Source: Acidithiobacillus acidisediminis (GTDB lineage Bacteria; Pseudomonadota; Gammaproteobacteria; Acidithiobacillales; Acidithiobacillaceae). From it: a stretch of 64,000 nucleotides of DNA. Below the pieces are notes generated by a model, which worked only from the letters and a program-made list of their open reading frames with translations, was not told where the DNA came from and ran no database searches. Position numbers and translations under genes: made by a program. Below are positions 1-9,396 of the stretch, piece by piece (positions within the stretch are counted from its first letter, which is position 1; each line of letters starts with the position of its first letter). The stretch lies in the NCBI RefSeq assembly GCF_023277115.1, contig NZ_JALQCS010000001.1:1296001-1360000 (forward strand). Direction: 5' to 3'.

Positions 1-260
1 GGTCCGTAGAGAATGCCAAAGGCCATCTCCATGGTAACGCCGGTAGCGACACCGGCACCAAAGTTGACGATGAAGAGCTTTTCGAAAAAACGTTGCAAGC
101 GGTACCACTTCTCGTTTCCCGAGCGTAGCCAAGCTACTTCCAAAAAGAAGAGCAGCCAGGACATGCCGATGGTCACCGGCGTCCACAGAATATGCATGGA
201 CGTGATGAAGGCAAAGTCCAGACGGCTAAGCAGAATCGGGAGGGAGTTCTCGATGATCAT
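1..260 (-). CDS. cydA: Cytochrome bd-type ubiquinol oxidase subunit I, N-terminal part (cut by window edge)
   Basis: Only the first 86 codons are inside the window; the gene runs off the left end. The translated minus strand has the CydA N-terminus: a motif SRLDFAFITSMHILW carrying the conserved early histidine that is a haem ligand in the family, then a first membrane segment, then FGAGVATGVTMEMAFG, which matches the conserved GVATG-x-TMEFQFG region after the second helix. The ATG at 260 is preceded by GAGGG at a suitable distance. The enzyme would oxidise quinol and reduce oxygen in the inner membrane. It could be either a classical bd or a cyanide-insensitive subtype; the Q-loop that distinguishes them is outside the window. 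Confidence 0.85.
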   Translation of the reverse strand, partial: MIIENSLPILLSRLDFAFITSMHILWTPVTIGMSWLLFFLEVAWLRSGNEKWYRLQRFFEKLFIVNFGAGVATGVTMEMAFGILYG

Positions 261-413
261 GATGTTGCCCTCGTTGATGAAAACCGTTGTTTTGCGTAAT
301 GCGAGGGGAGGGAGGCATCTTCCATACCAGAGCAATTCACTAAAGTTTAGTAGTAATATAATTATGTGCTTATCTGATTATCCTTTGTTCTTGGGAGTGA
401 TGAGCGGTTCATA

Positions 414-453
414 TCAACCGGCATGACTAGTTGTTAACAACCACCACGGTTGA
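414..453. repeat. Nested inverted repeats upstream of cydA
   Basis: TCAACCG at 414-420 is mirrored by CGGTTGA at 447-453, and between them lies a perfect 12-base palindrome GTTGTTAACAAC at 430-441. The element sits in the 200-base gap between the stop of the small anchored protein (463) and the start of cydA (260), both read leftwards. It could be a regulator site for cydA or a terminator for the upstream gene; no run of T follows it, so an operator is somewhat more likely. The rest of the gap (about 261-413) is AT-rich and holds the cydA leader. Confidence 0.4.
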
Positions 454-462
454 AAACACCCG

Positions 463-948
463 TTATTCGTTGGGGATTGGCCCGAGACTGGGATGGAGTT
501 GTAGAGAATGAATCTTCCAGGGGGAATGCTGCGCGGCAAGTTGGGCGTTCAATTGCGAGCGAATCTGGCTGGCGAGGCGTTCTTGTACGGTAATATTTTC
601 TGCGACTTGGTCTAGTTGCGGAAAACGCAGAAAGAGGTTGGCGATGATCTCCTGTTCTCGGGGGCTGTCCAGACGCGGCAACGCCATATCGCGCGGACCT
701 TGCAGCTCGGCTACGGGATGAATCTGTAGGGCAAGTTCCTGGCCGTTGCGTCGCAGTGCCGAGCCGTAACTACCCAATGCTACCGGTAGAAGATATTTTT
801 CTGCGGAGCGCGGTTGCTTGGCAATGGGTTTGCTGACGCTCGGGGGAGGCTTGGGCGCTTTCTGCACCGTTAGGTACAACAAAGCTGCGGCGGCGATTGC
901 CGCCGCTGCAATGCCAAGCCCCCAACTCCTGGTCTTTTTCTTCGCCAT
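463..948 (-). CDS. Small membrane-anchored protein of unknown function
   Basis: Not recognised. The 161-residue product starts with a basic stretch (MAKKKTR) and one hydrophobic segment at about residues 10-27, rich in alanine, followed by a Lys/Pro-rich linker and a soluble domain of about 110 residues, so it is probably anchored in the inner membrane with the domain outside. No cysteines or recognisable catalytic motif are visible. It follows the ClC gene by 60 bases on the same strand and may be the last gene of the yajR-clc transcript. No good Shine-Dalgarno precedes the chosen ATG, so the start is less certain than the reading frame. Confidence 0.6.
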   Translation of the reverse strand: MAKKKTRSWGLGIAAAAIAAAALLYLTVQKAPKPPPSVSKPIAKQPRSAEKYLLPVALGSYGSALRRNGQELALQIHPVAELQGPRDMALPRLDSPREQEIIANLFLRFPQLDQVAENITVQERLASQIRSQLNAQLAAQHSPWKIHSLQLHPSLGPIPNE

Positions 949-1008
949 GTGCAGCAGTGTAGGGCCGGTTGCGGTGCTGCAGCAAGCCAGCGCAAGCCAT
1001 TCCTTGAC

Positions 1009-2883
1009 CTATTTTTCTGGTCTCATCTCTGGGTGTAGCAGGAGTACCGGCAGACTGGTGTCGGCGAGGATGTCTTCGCTGGTGACGATGGCAGTGACAT
1101 CGTCATAGTGCTGCGGCATTTCTCCGTCCTTACAGAGCAGCGCAATTTCTGCGCCGCTGCGGCGGAATTCTGCCACCAGCTCGTAGAGTTGCACATCCCG
1201 ACGCAGGAGAATCCAGTCCGTGCTCGCGAGTTCCAGCAGCGGTGTCTCCCCAGGCAGATTACGGCGCGCAAGGATCTCCCGCACGCGATGCGAGGCAATG
1301 GCCGCCATCGGCTTGCCATCGCGGATCAGCAAGATATGGGGTAGACGCGGATAGCGGCGGAGCAAGCGATGCAGGTCTTGGAGTAGACGATGATCATGCA
1401 GCCGTAGCATGGGTGTTTCCACCAGACTGCTCGCAGAGCGCATCAGGTAAAGGTTGCTGTGGCGCGCCTCTGGAATATAGTGCCCGCGCCGTAGCAGTTT
1501 GAGGGTATAGATGCTGTCGCGGGTGACCATGCGCCGAATACCAAAGGCAATGGAAGCGACAAGAATCAAGGGAATGATGATGTGATAGTCATTCGTCATC
1601 TCAAAAATCATCACCGCACCGGTTACGGCGGCACCGGTGGAGGAGGCGACCATGCCTGCCATACCCAGGGCGGCACCCGTGGCGAGATGCATGTGCAGAC
1701 TCGGGAACAGCCAGTTCAGCACCAGAATGAATGCTGCGCCCAGTAGCGCACCAACGTACAAGGAGGGCGAAAAGACCCCGCCCGATCCTCCCGCTGCCAG
1801 CGTGGTGCTGAAACTGAGGATCTTGAGCAGCACCAGAATCAGCAAAAAGCCAGGATTCAGCAATACCCCATCCAAGGCGTCCTGCACGCTGGCGTATCCG
1901 ACGCCTTCCACATAGTAGTGGCCAGTGAAGGAGAATATCAGCCAGATGGTAATGCCGACGGCACCCATGCCCACCATGGCGCGGAGGTAAGCGTTGGGCA
2001 GCCAACGTTCAAGAAAGTCTTCGGTCCAATACAGCATGCGTGTAAAGAATAGGCCTACCGCACCGATGAGGATCCCCAGTAAGGCAAAAACCAGATAGTT
2101 GGGGATGTCCATATGCGCCGTCTCGGCGATGATATCGGGCGGGATGATGAAGGAGGGGAAATTACCCAGTAGCAGGCGGGAAACCAGGGTTGCCGTTCCT
2201 GTTGCGATCATCACCGGTACCAGGGTGCGGGCACTGATTTCGACCAGCATCAGCTCGATAGCGAAGAGCACGCCGCCGACAGGGGTGTTGAACGTGGCCG
2301 CAATGCCGGCACCGGCGCCCGCTGCAATCAGCCCCAGACGTTGCCACTCGGGCAAGCGTATCCACTGTGCGAGGCTGGAGCCAAAGGCTGCGCCAATCTG
2401 AATGATGGGGCCTTCGCGCCCGACTGAGCCGCCACAGCCAATGGTGATGGCAGATGCAAGGGCCTTGACCACTACCACCACGGGACGAATCACCCCGGCC
2501 TTGTAGTAGATGGCATCCATCACTTCCGGTACCCCGTGTCCCTTGGCCTCGGGGGCAAATTGGCGTACCAGCCAGACAACGATCAGGCCGCCGACCACCG
2601 GGGCGAGAATGATTCCTGCGCCCCAGCGGCTGGCGTCGGCATGTTTCAGCGCGTTGAAAACGAAACTGAGCTGACCATAGAAGAAAAGGTTGTGCATCAG
2701 GCCGATGAGGCGGCGAAAGACTACTGCCCCCAGACCGGCCACGATGCCAACAAAGATTGCCAGGAGAAAGTGAAAGAAGGGATTGCGGCGTACCTTGCGC
2801 CAGCGCGCCCGTAGCTTACCGCTCTCGCTGCTGCTCCCCTCTAGGGATACCGCACCTACAACGGTGCTGGTGAGCTCACTCAT
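1009..2883 (-). CDS. ClC-family chloride channel/transporter with C-terminal CBS region
   Basis: A 624-residue ClC protein of the inner membrane. The family signatures are present in order: GHGVPE (GSGIP position), GSVGREGP with the external gating glutamate, and GGSGGVFSPSLYVG (GxFxP filter region). After the roughly 430-residue membrane domain come about 150 residues that look like a CBS pair, ending near TAIVTSEDIL. In the internal-gate helix the sequence is LFAIELM, where the E. coli ClC-ec1 antiporter has IIEEM; the second glutamate, needed there for proton coupling, is replaced by Leu. The serine of the GSGIP filter is His here. The gene starts 6 bases after yajR, so the two are probably co-transcribed. 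Confidence 0.9.
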   Translation of the reverse strand: MSELTSTVVGAVSLEGSSSESGKLRARWRKVRRNPFFHFLLAIFVGIVAGLGAVVFRRLIGLMHNLFFYGQLSFVFNALKHADASRWGAGIILAPVVGGLIVVWLVRQFAPEAKGHGVPEVMDAIYYKAGVIRPVVVVVKALASAITIGCGGSVGREGPIIQIGAAFGSSLAQWIRLPEWQRLGLIAAGAGAGIAATFNTPVGGVLFAIELMLVEISARTLVPVMIATGTATLVSRLLLGNFPSFIIPPDIIAETAHMDIPNYLVFALLGILIGAVGLFFTRMLYWTEDFLERWLPNAYLRAMVGMGAVGITIWLIFSFTGHYYVEGVGYASVQDALDGVLLNPGFLLILVLLKILSFSTTLAAGGSGGVFSPSLYVGALLGAAFILVLNWLFPSLHMHLATGAALGMAGMVASSTGAAVTGAVMIFEMTNDYHIIIPLILVASIAFGIRRMVTRDSIYTLKLLRRGHYIPEARHSNLYLMRSASSLVETPMLRLHDHRLLQDLHRLLRRYPRLPHILLIRDGKPMAAIASHRVREILARRNLPGETPLLELASTDWILLRRDVQLYELVAEFRRSGAEIALLCKDGEMPQHYDDVTAIVTSEDILADTSLPVLLLHPEMRPEK

Positions 2884-2889
2884 GTCGGC

Positions 2890-4269
2890 CTACGCGGGCT
2901 GCAGCATGGCCCGCGCCTGCTCTTCGACAAAGATCTTGCTGTCCACTTTACAATAAATGGCCTCTTCGTCAGGAAATACAGCAACTTCAGCTACCCCAGG
3001 AAGGGCCAGTAATCTTTGCTCCAGTCCACTGTCGGAGTTTGCAGGCAGGCTGAATATGCGCGTAGCCAAGTAGCGCGGACGCTGCATACTCAGTGCTACG
3101 CCCATCCAGACCACAAATATGCCGGTAACCACCCAAAAAATAACACTATAATTGCGGGATTCCGGGAGATAGAGCAAGCCACCCAGCAAGCCACCGCAGA
3201 AGGCGCCGAAAAACTCGGAAGAGGTATATACCCCCGTTGCCGTGCCCTTGGCGCCGGGGTGGCTGAATTTGGCAATCAAGGAAGGCAGGCTGGCCTCCAA
3301 GACATTGAAGCCAACAAAAAACAGGAAGAGGGCGATGGCGATGGTGGTGAGGCTATGGTACGAGACCGCCATGAGTATCCCAGCAATGATCAGTAATGCG
3401 ATAGCGACGAGAAAAACTTCCTTCAGTTTGCGTTTGGCCTCACCCACGATGATGAGAGGTATCATGAACAAGAAAGAGAGCAGCACGACGGGTAAATACA
3501 AGATCCATTGATCGGATAGGGCCAGCAAGGGATGGCGCGGATCGACCAGCACCAGAGGCAACACCACAAAGATTGCGGTGAGACCGGTATGGAGGGCAAA
3601 GATACCAAAGTCCAGGCGCAGCAGATTGGGATCGCGCAAGACGGTGCGCAGCATAGCCGGATTCAGTTCTGCATCGCGGTGAAACTTGGCCGGACTGCTG
3701 GGGATCACCAGATACAGCACCGCAATCGCCAACAAAGCCAGCAGAGCGGTCAACCAAAAGATTCCCGACACGCCGATGAAATGTGCCAGCGGTGCGGACA
3801 GTACCAAGGAGGCACTGAAACTGATCCCAATGGTAATGCCAATGACCGCCATGGCCTTGGTCCATCGTTCTTCACGCACCAGATCCGCAGTCAGCGCAAT
3901 GATCGCTGCAGCGACGGCGCCCGCGCCTTGAATGATTCGTCCGATCAATAAGCCATCGATGCTACTGGCGAGGGCGGCGATGACGCTACCTATGGCAAAG
4001 ATCAATAGGCCGATGGCGATGACCGGTTTGCGACCGATACGATCCGAGAGTTTGCCGAAGGGAATCTGCAGGACTGCCTGGGTAAGACCGTAGGCGCCGA
4101 GAGCAATGCCGATCAGGGCGGGATGGTCTGCTGCACCGCGAAGGCCGTGGGCATAAACCGAGAAGACGGGCAGAACGAGGAACAAACCCAGCAACCGGAG
4201 TCCGAATATCCCTGCCAAAGAAAAGACGGCCCGCTTTTCGCGGTGATCGAGGACAGCTTCTACGGACAC
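2890..4269 (-). CDS. yajR: MFS transporter of the YajR type
   Basis: A 459-residue major facilitator with twelve predicted membrane helices. The loop motif GKLSDRIGRKP (motif A) follows helix 2, and the order and wording of conserved stretches (GLTQAVLQIPFG, GRIIQGAGAVAAA, KGTATGVYTSSEF) follow E. coli YajR closely. The last 60 residues form a small soluble domain (LLALPGVAEVAVFPDEE) equivalent to the YAM domain of YajR. The substrate is not established for the family; it is usually annotated as drug/proton antiport. The gene heads a minus-strand unit with clc and is divergent from a LysR-type regulator, which is a natural candidate to control it. Confidence 0.85.
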   Translation of the reverse strand: MSVEAVLDHREKRAVFSLAGIFGLRLLGLFLVLPVFSVYAHGLRGAADHPALIGIALGAYGLTQAVLQIPFGKLSDRIGRKPVIAIGLLIFAIGSVIAALASSIDGLLIGRIIQGAGAVAAAIIALTADLVREERWTKAMAVIGITIGISFSASLVLSAPLAHFIGVSGIFWLTALLALLAIAVLYLVIPSSPAKFHRDAELNPAMLRTVLRDPNLLRLDFGIFALHTGLTAIFVVLPLVLVDPRHPLLALSDQWILYLPVVLLSFLFMIPLIIVGEAKRKLKEVFLVAIALLIIAGILMAVSYHSLTTIAIALFLFFVGFNVLEASLPSLIAKFSHPGAKGTATGVYTSSEFFGAFCGGLLGGLLYLPESRNYSVIFWVVTGIFVVWMGVALSMQRPRYLATRIFSLPANSDSGLEQRLLALPGVAEVAVFPDEEAIYCKVDSKIFVEEQARAMLQPA

Positions 4270-4366
4270 GGAGATTCTCCTGTAACGATTGCGGGGCTTG
4301 TTTTGATCATAAAGCGGATATTAAATCGTAACAGTCCGACAGTGAAATCGAATTCATCGAATCAAA

Positions 4367-4383
4367 TATCATTGAAAATGATA
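4367..4383. promoter_or_regulatory. Inverted repeat in the yajR/LysR intergenic region, probable LysR operator
   Basis: TATCAT and ATGATA form a perfect inverted repeat with a 5-base spacer in an AT-rich patch between the divergent yajR and LysR genes. Just to its left, ATCGAAT occurs twice at 4347-4353 and 4356-4362, nine bases apart. LysR proteins typically bind short interrupted palindromes in such divergent gaps to control themselves and the neighbour. That this is the operator is an inference from position and symmetry. Confidence 0.5.
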
Positions 4384-4484
4384 GACCCTCCGAGTATCCT
4401 GTTCCCTTGCGTATCAAGGCTAAAGCCGCCCCGGTTGGAGGGCTGCGCTGCAGCAATGCAGAGGACTCCGATGGAGGGTTGTCT

Positions 4485-5390
4485 ATGGCGCTGGACTCGG
4501 AACAGCTACTGACTTTTTTGGTCCTTGCAGAAACTGGCAGTGTCAGCGAAACCGCCCGTCGCTTGCATCGCGGACAGCCTGCTATTTCTGGACGTCTGCG
4601 CAAATTGACCGAGAGCGTGGGTGAGCCACTTTATGTGCATGATGGCGGAAAGATACGACTGACTGACATGGGGTTGGCCTTGTTGCCAGAAATTCAGCGT
4701 TTGCGTACCAATATGCAGGTGCTGGAGGAGTTTGTCGGAAAAAAACAAAACCTAGAGCTGGGAACCCTGCGTTTGGTAGCCACCAGCTTGATCGTGAATT
4801 ACCACCTGCCACAGGTGCTGCACCAGTTTCGTCAACAATATCCGCATATCAACTTGCTAATTCATGGTGGTGAGCGTTACTGGCAAGGTTCATTGGTGGA
4901 AAGAGTCGACGGAATTTTTTTTGAAAACAGAGGAGATGCCGCGCAGCTGTCCACATCTTATGATATATACCTGTGGCATCGGGATGACATTCTGGCAATT
5001 ATGCCCAAAGAGCATCCGCTGGCTGATCAGCCATATGTCACTCTGGAGCAGTTGCGAGATTACCCTCTGGTTTGGCGAGAGCCATCCTCAGGAACGCGGC
5101 GGATACTGGAAAAGGCCTTCTTAGCCAGGGATGTTCAACCAACACATTTTATCGAAGTTGCCGATGTAGAGTCCGTTGGCGCTTTGGTGGAAGCCGGATT
5201 AGGTATCGGTTTTGTACCTCGCAGCGTCATTGAGCGGCGCCGTGACTGGCAAGTGCAAAAAGTACCAGCTATCCCCAGTATGAAGTTGGAAACCTATCTC
5301 GCTGTTCCTGCCAAAGAGCAGCGTTCGCGAGTTTTGCATGCATTTCTTGAGTTGCTACAGTTTTCTGCAGCGGAAAATATTGAGCAATGA
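4485..5390 (+). CDS. LysR-family transcriptional regulator
   Basis: A 301-residue LysR protein. The winged-helix domain occupies about residues 1-60 (EQLLTFLVLAETGSVSETA, then RGQPAISGRLRKL as recognition helix), followed by a substrate-binding domain with YPLVWREPSSGTRR and EAGLGIGFVPRSV. The ATG at 4485 is chosen over an upstream in-frame ATG because GGAGG lies 7 bases before it and the family N-terminus begins there. It is divergent from yajR and convergent with the second ClC gene. The inducer cannot be read from the sequence; regulation of the yajR-clc unit is the simplest guess. Confidence 0.88.
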   Translation: MALDSEQLLTFLVLAETGSVSETARRLHRGQPAISGRLRKLTESVGEPLYVHDGGKIRLTDMGLALLPEIQRLRTNMQVLEEFVGKKQNLELGTLRLVATSLIVNYHLPQVLHQFRQQYPHINLLIHGGERYWQGSLVERVDGIFFENRGDAAQLSTSYDIYLWHRDDILAIMPKEHPLADQPYVTLEQLRDYPLVWREPSSGTRRILEKAFLARDVQPTHFIEVADVESVGALVEAGLGIGFVPRSVIERRRDWQVQKVPAIPSMKLETYLAVPAKEQRSRVLHAFLELLQFSAAENIEQ

Positions 5391-5411
5391 GTGATGCAGT
5401 ACAGCTGACAG

Positions 5412-6821
5412 CTATTTCTGTGTTCCGGGCTGCTCGACGACGTAATGATTTTCCGGGATGTCGAGGCCATACCGACGTAAGGGCAAGGTATAGATGCTGG
5501 CCGAGAGAAGCATGCGGCGGACCGCAAAGGCCGTGACGGACGTGAGCATGGCCGGAAGCAGTGCTTCATAGCTGCCAGTCAACTCTACCGCCATCACCGG
5601 TGCACTGAGGAGGGCGCCGGTACTGGAGGCAACCATCCCGGCCATGCCGCACAGGGCCAATAGGCCGATAAGGTTTGCCGGGATAATCTGCCAATGCAAT
5701 AGCCATAGGCCATAGATTGCGCCCGTACTGGCACCAATGAAGAGGGAAGGGGAAAAAATCCCACCGGAGCCACCGGAGCCAATAGTCAGGCTGGTGGCGA
5801 GCAGTTTGAGTGCAAGCAATAGGAGCAAAACATCCCAGGCGGTAATTTGACCCCGCAAAATATCACCGATTCCGGCATAGCTGCCCCCAATCAGGTAATA
5901 GTGTCCGGTGAGCCAAAAGCAGAGAAGTAGCAAAAGACCCACCAGAAACATGCCCAAGGCATGACGCAGATAGGGATTGAGGAGAAGCTTTTCGCTGTAT
6001 TGCGTAACAATGCTCAAACTGCCGATGAACAAAATGGCGGCGATGGCATTGACGGCGCCGAGAATGACAAAGAGGGGAAGTTCCGCCGCCCTGTTCACCA
6101 ACGCACTGGTGACATTAGGCAAGAGATGGAAATTGCCGAAGACGAGTTCGGTAACCTGGCTGGCGCCGATGGTGGCGACCAGGGTGGAGAGAATGGTCCA
6201 CGGTCGCCAGTCGGGGACAATGATTTCCATTGCCAGAAACCAGCCCCCGAGGGGTGCATTGAACACCGCGGCAATACCGGCACCGACGCCACAGCCCAAG
6301 AGATGAATGCGGCGATGGGCGGGCATGCTAAAGATGGCATCCAGCCAGGCGGTAATGGCTGCACCAAATTGCATCGCGGGTCCTTCGCGTCCCGCCGACC
6401 CACCGGTGCCGATGGTGATCGCGGTGGCCAAGGGGCGCAAGAGGGCAATGCTGCGGGCCATGCGTCCTTCTTGCGTATACGCAGCCTCAATCACTTGGCT
6501 TACACCAGCTCCCTGCACTGCGGAACCGTAGTGACGCGCGAGGAATATCACCAGCAAGCCCCCCAGGGTGGGCACCAGGGGCAAAGCCCAACCCCAGGGC
6601 GAGTGAGGACTATGTTGGTGCAGGCGATCGTGGACATCCCAGATGCCCAAGAGGGCTACGTTGTGGATCAGGGCAACGAGGTAATGAAAGACTATGGCGC
6701 CAGCGCCGGTCAAGACACCAATCAAAGCCCCGAGGACTGCAAGGAGAGGACCCTCGCCGAAGGGCCCGTGCTCGGGGTGCCAGAAATGCCAGTCGCTGTA
6801 GGTCTTCTTCTCCTCGTTCAT
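5412..6821 (-). CDS. Second ClC-family chloride channel/transporter, without CBS domains
   Basis: A 469-residue ClC membrane protein, shorter than its paralogue at 1009-2883 because it ends soon after the last helix. It has GAGVSQ at the GSGIP position, GSAGREGP with the external gating glutamate, and GGSGGIFSPSLFIG. The internal-gate stretch reads LAMEII, again lacking the second glutamate of the IIEEM motif that ClC-ec1 uses to move protons. The gene begins 7 bases after the cinA-like gene, so it is probably the last member of a purM-purN-cinA-like-clc unit. Chloride movement matters to acidophiles for charge balance, but the direction and proton coupling cannot be read here. Confidence 0.9.
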   Translation of the reverse strand: MNEEKKTYSDWHFWHPEHGPFGEGPLLAVLGALIGVLTGAGAIVFHYLVALIHNVALLGIWDVHDRLHQHSPHSPWGWALPLVPTLGGLLVIFLARHYGSAVQGAGVSQVIEAAYTQEGRMARSIALLRPLATAITIGTGGSAGREGPAMQFGAAITAWLDAIFSMPAHRRIHLLGCGVGAGIAAVFNAPLGGWFLAMEIIVPDWRPWTILSTLVATIGASQVTELVFGNFHLLPNVTSALVNRAAELPLFVILGAVNAIAAILFIGSLSIVTQYSEKLLLNPYLRHALGMFLVGLLLLLCFWLTGHYYLIGGSYAGIGDILRGQITAWDVLLLLLALKLLATSLTIGSGGSGGIFSPSLFIGASTGAIYGLWLLHWQIIPANLIGLLALCGMAGMVASSTGALLSAPVMAVELTGSYEALLPAMLTSVTAFAVRRMLLSASIYTLPLRRYGLDIPENHYVVEQPGTQK

Positions 6822-6828
6822 GGATCAA

Positions 6829-7602
6829 TCAGGTCATCGCTTCGTCGGTTCGGAGCGGTCCTTCCATCCATTCCCAGCGCACCTTGCGCCGCTCCAGCTC
6901 TTGGCGCAAAGAGGTCCACGCCTGCTCCAGCTCTGTCTCTTCGCCGCGCAAACCAATTTCGATCTGGGTGTGGCCGTCAGCGAGAAAACTGGGCAGGCTG
7001 GAAAATTCGATTTCGCGGTGTGCGGCGCAGAACTGCTCCATGAAGACGACCCAATCACTTTCCCTTTGATCACGGAGAATCAATCGCAATTGCACCGCTG
7101 GATTGCACAACGGAAAGTCCCGTTCCAAAACCCAGGCCGTCATGGGCTCTGCCATTTGCGGAAAACCGGGAAAGAAATAGCCGTTCTGTAACTGAAAGCC
7201 GGGGATCTGATTGATCGGGTTGGGAATGATGTCGCTTCCCTTGGGGAGATCGGCCATACGGATACGAATGGGTTCGGCCTCGTCGCCAAAGCGTTCGCGT
7301 ATCCGGGCCTCAGCCTCAGGATGGCGTTGCAAGGGCAGATCTAAGGCGGCCGCTGCTGCGGCCCGGGTCAGATCGTCGGGGGTCGCCCCCAGGCCACCAA
7401 AGGAAAAGAAGGAACCGTCTTGGGCAAAGGCCCAACGATACTGCGCTACCAGGTCCTGCCAGGAATCTGCCAGCACTAGGCTCCATGCGAGCTCGTAGCC
7501 GCGTGCATGGACTTGCGCACGACTGCGCGCAAAGTGTTTGTCCTCCCGTTTGCCCAGCAGGATCTCAGAACCGACGATGATGATGCCAAGTCGTGTCGTC
7601 AT
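6829..7602 (-). CDS. CinA-like protein, molybdopterin-binding (MoCF) domain only
   Basis: The 257-residue product has the MoaB/Mog-like fold signatures GIIIVGSEILLGKREDKH near the start and FFSFGGLGATPDDLTR at about residue 68, typical of the N-terminal domain of CinA. The C-terminal nicotinamide-nucleotide amidase domain of full-length CinA is absent. The start ATG overlaps the purN stop (ATGA at 7602-7599), showing translational coupling. Stand-alone proteins of this kind are common and their role (possibly nucleotide pyrophosphatase or molybdopterin-related) is unsettled. Confidence 0.75.
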   Translation of the reverse strand: MTTRLGIIIVGSEILLGKREDKHFARSRAQVHARGYELAWSLVLADSWQDLVAQYRWAFAQDGSFFSFGGLGATPDDLTRAAAAAALDLPLQRHPEAEARIRERFGDEAEPIRIRMADLPKGSDIIPNPINQIPGFQLQNGYFFPGFPQMAEPMTAWVLERDFPLCNPAVQLRLILRDQRESDWVVFMEQFCAAHREIEFSSLPSFLADGHTQIEIGLRGEETELEQAWTSLRQELERRKVRWEWMEGPLRTDEAMT

Positions 7603-8250
7603 CGCAGCAGCTCGGGGTTGATGGCCTGCATTTGTGGGCTGCGATAGGGTTGGCGCCAAAGGGTCTGGCCGTTTTCCCAGCGGCAGTCACCGCGCAGAAG
7701 GTGCCCGAGGGCTTGCGGATAGAGGCTATGCTCCAGTTCCAAGACCCGCGCCGCGAGGGTCTCCGGATTATCACCAGCGAGAACCGGCACGATGCCTTGG
7801 GCAATGATCGGACCAGCATCCAGTTCGGGGGTGACGAAATGCACCGTCGCGCCATGCCAGCGCACCCCCGCCGTGAGGGCACACTGATGTGTTTGCAGCC
7901 CAGGAAAGGCGGGGAGCAGGGAGGGGTGGATATTGACGAGCCGTCCCAGGTAGCGAGCGACGAAACCTTCCGTCAGTTGGCGCATGAAGCCCGCTAAAAG
8001 CACCCAGTCGGGAGCGTAGGCATCAATGGCCATGGCCAGGGCGTGGTCGAAGTGCTCGCGGTCTGGAAAGTCCTGATGAGCTATGATCTGAGTCGGCAGA
8101 TGGGACTCCTGGCACCAGCGCAGTCCAAGGGTATTTGCACGATTGCTGATGACGCCGACGATCTGGGCCGGAAGATCGTCGCTGGTGCAGGCCTGGTGGA
8201 TAGCGCGTAAATTGCTGCCCCGTCCCGATATCAGCACCACCAGCCGTTGC

Positions 8251-8258
<8 letters not shown>
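7599..8258 (-). CDS. purN: Phosphoribosylglycinamide formyltransferase
   Basis: Transfers a formyl group from 10-formyltetrahydrofolate to glycinamide ribonucleotide, the third step of purine synthesis. Visible signatures are [15 protein letters not shown] at the N-terminus, [19 protein letters not shown] and the catalytic [13 protein letters not shown], followed by [18 protein letters not shown] with the active-site His and Asp. A TTG at 8258 is chosen as start: it gives a 219-residue protein close to the usual 212, has GGAG about 11 bases upstream and overlaps the purM stop by a few bases. The downstream cinA-like gene overlaps its stop. Confidence 0.92.
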
Positions 8259-9285
<1,027 letters not shown>

Positions 9286-9344
9286 GGTAGGTTCCTCCTG
9301 CATGAGGAACCGATGGTACGAAGCCGCCACGTCCTCGGCAAGCG

Positions 9345-9370
9345 AAAAAAAACCCGCAGAGGCCTGCGGG
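9345..9370 (-). terminator. Rho-independent terminator after sodB
   Basis: On the minus strand a perfect 7-bp stem (CCCGCAG / CTGCGGG at 9353-9359 and 9364-9370, 4-base loop) is followed by a run of eight T. It lies between the sodB stop and the purM start and should separate the two transcription units. Confidence 0.88.
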
Positions 9371-9396
9371 CACTTTCGTCGTCTCGTTGTTGATGC

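Noticed and set aside
400-420. FNR-type box in the cydA leader (TTGAT half site)
   Set aside because: Only one half of TTGAT-N4-ATCAA is present.
13-426. Plus-strand frame of 137 codons at the left edge
   Set aside because: The minus strand here encodes the CydA N-terminus with its own ribosome site; the plus frame is its shadow plus leader sequence.
5961-7043. Open frame of 360 codons on the plus strand
   Set aside because: Antisense to the second ClC gene and the cinA-like gene; composition is Gly/Gln-rich shadow sequence with no ribosome site.
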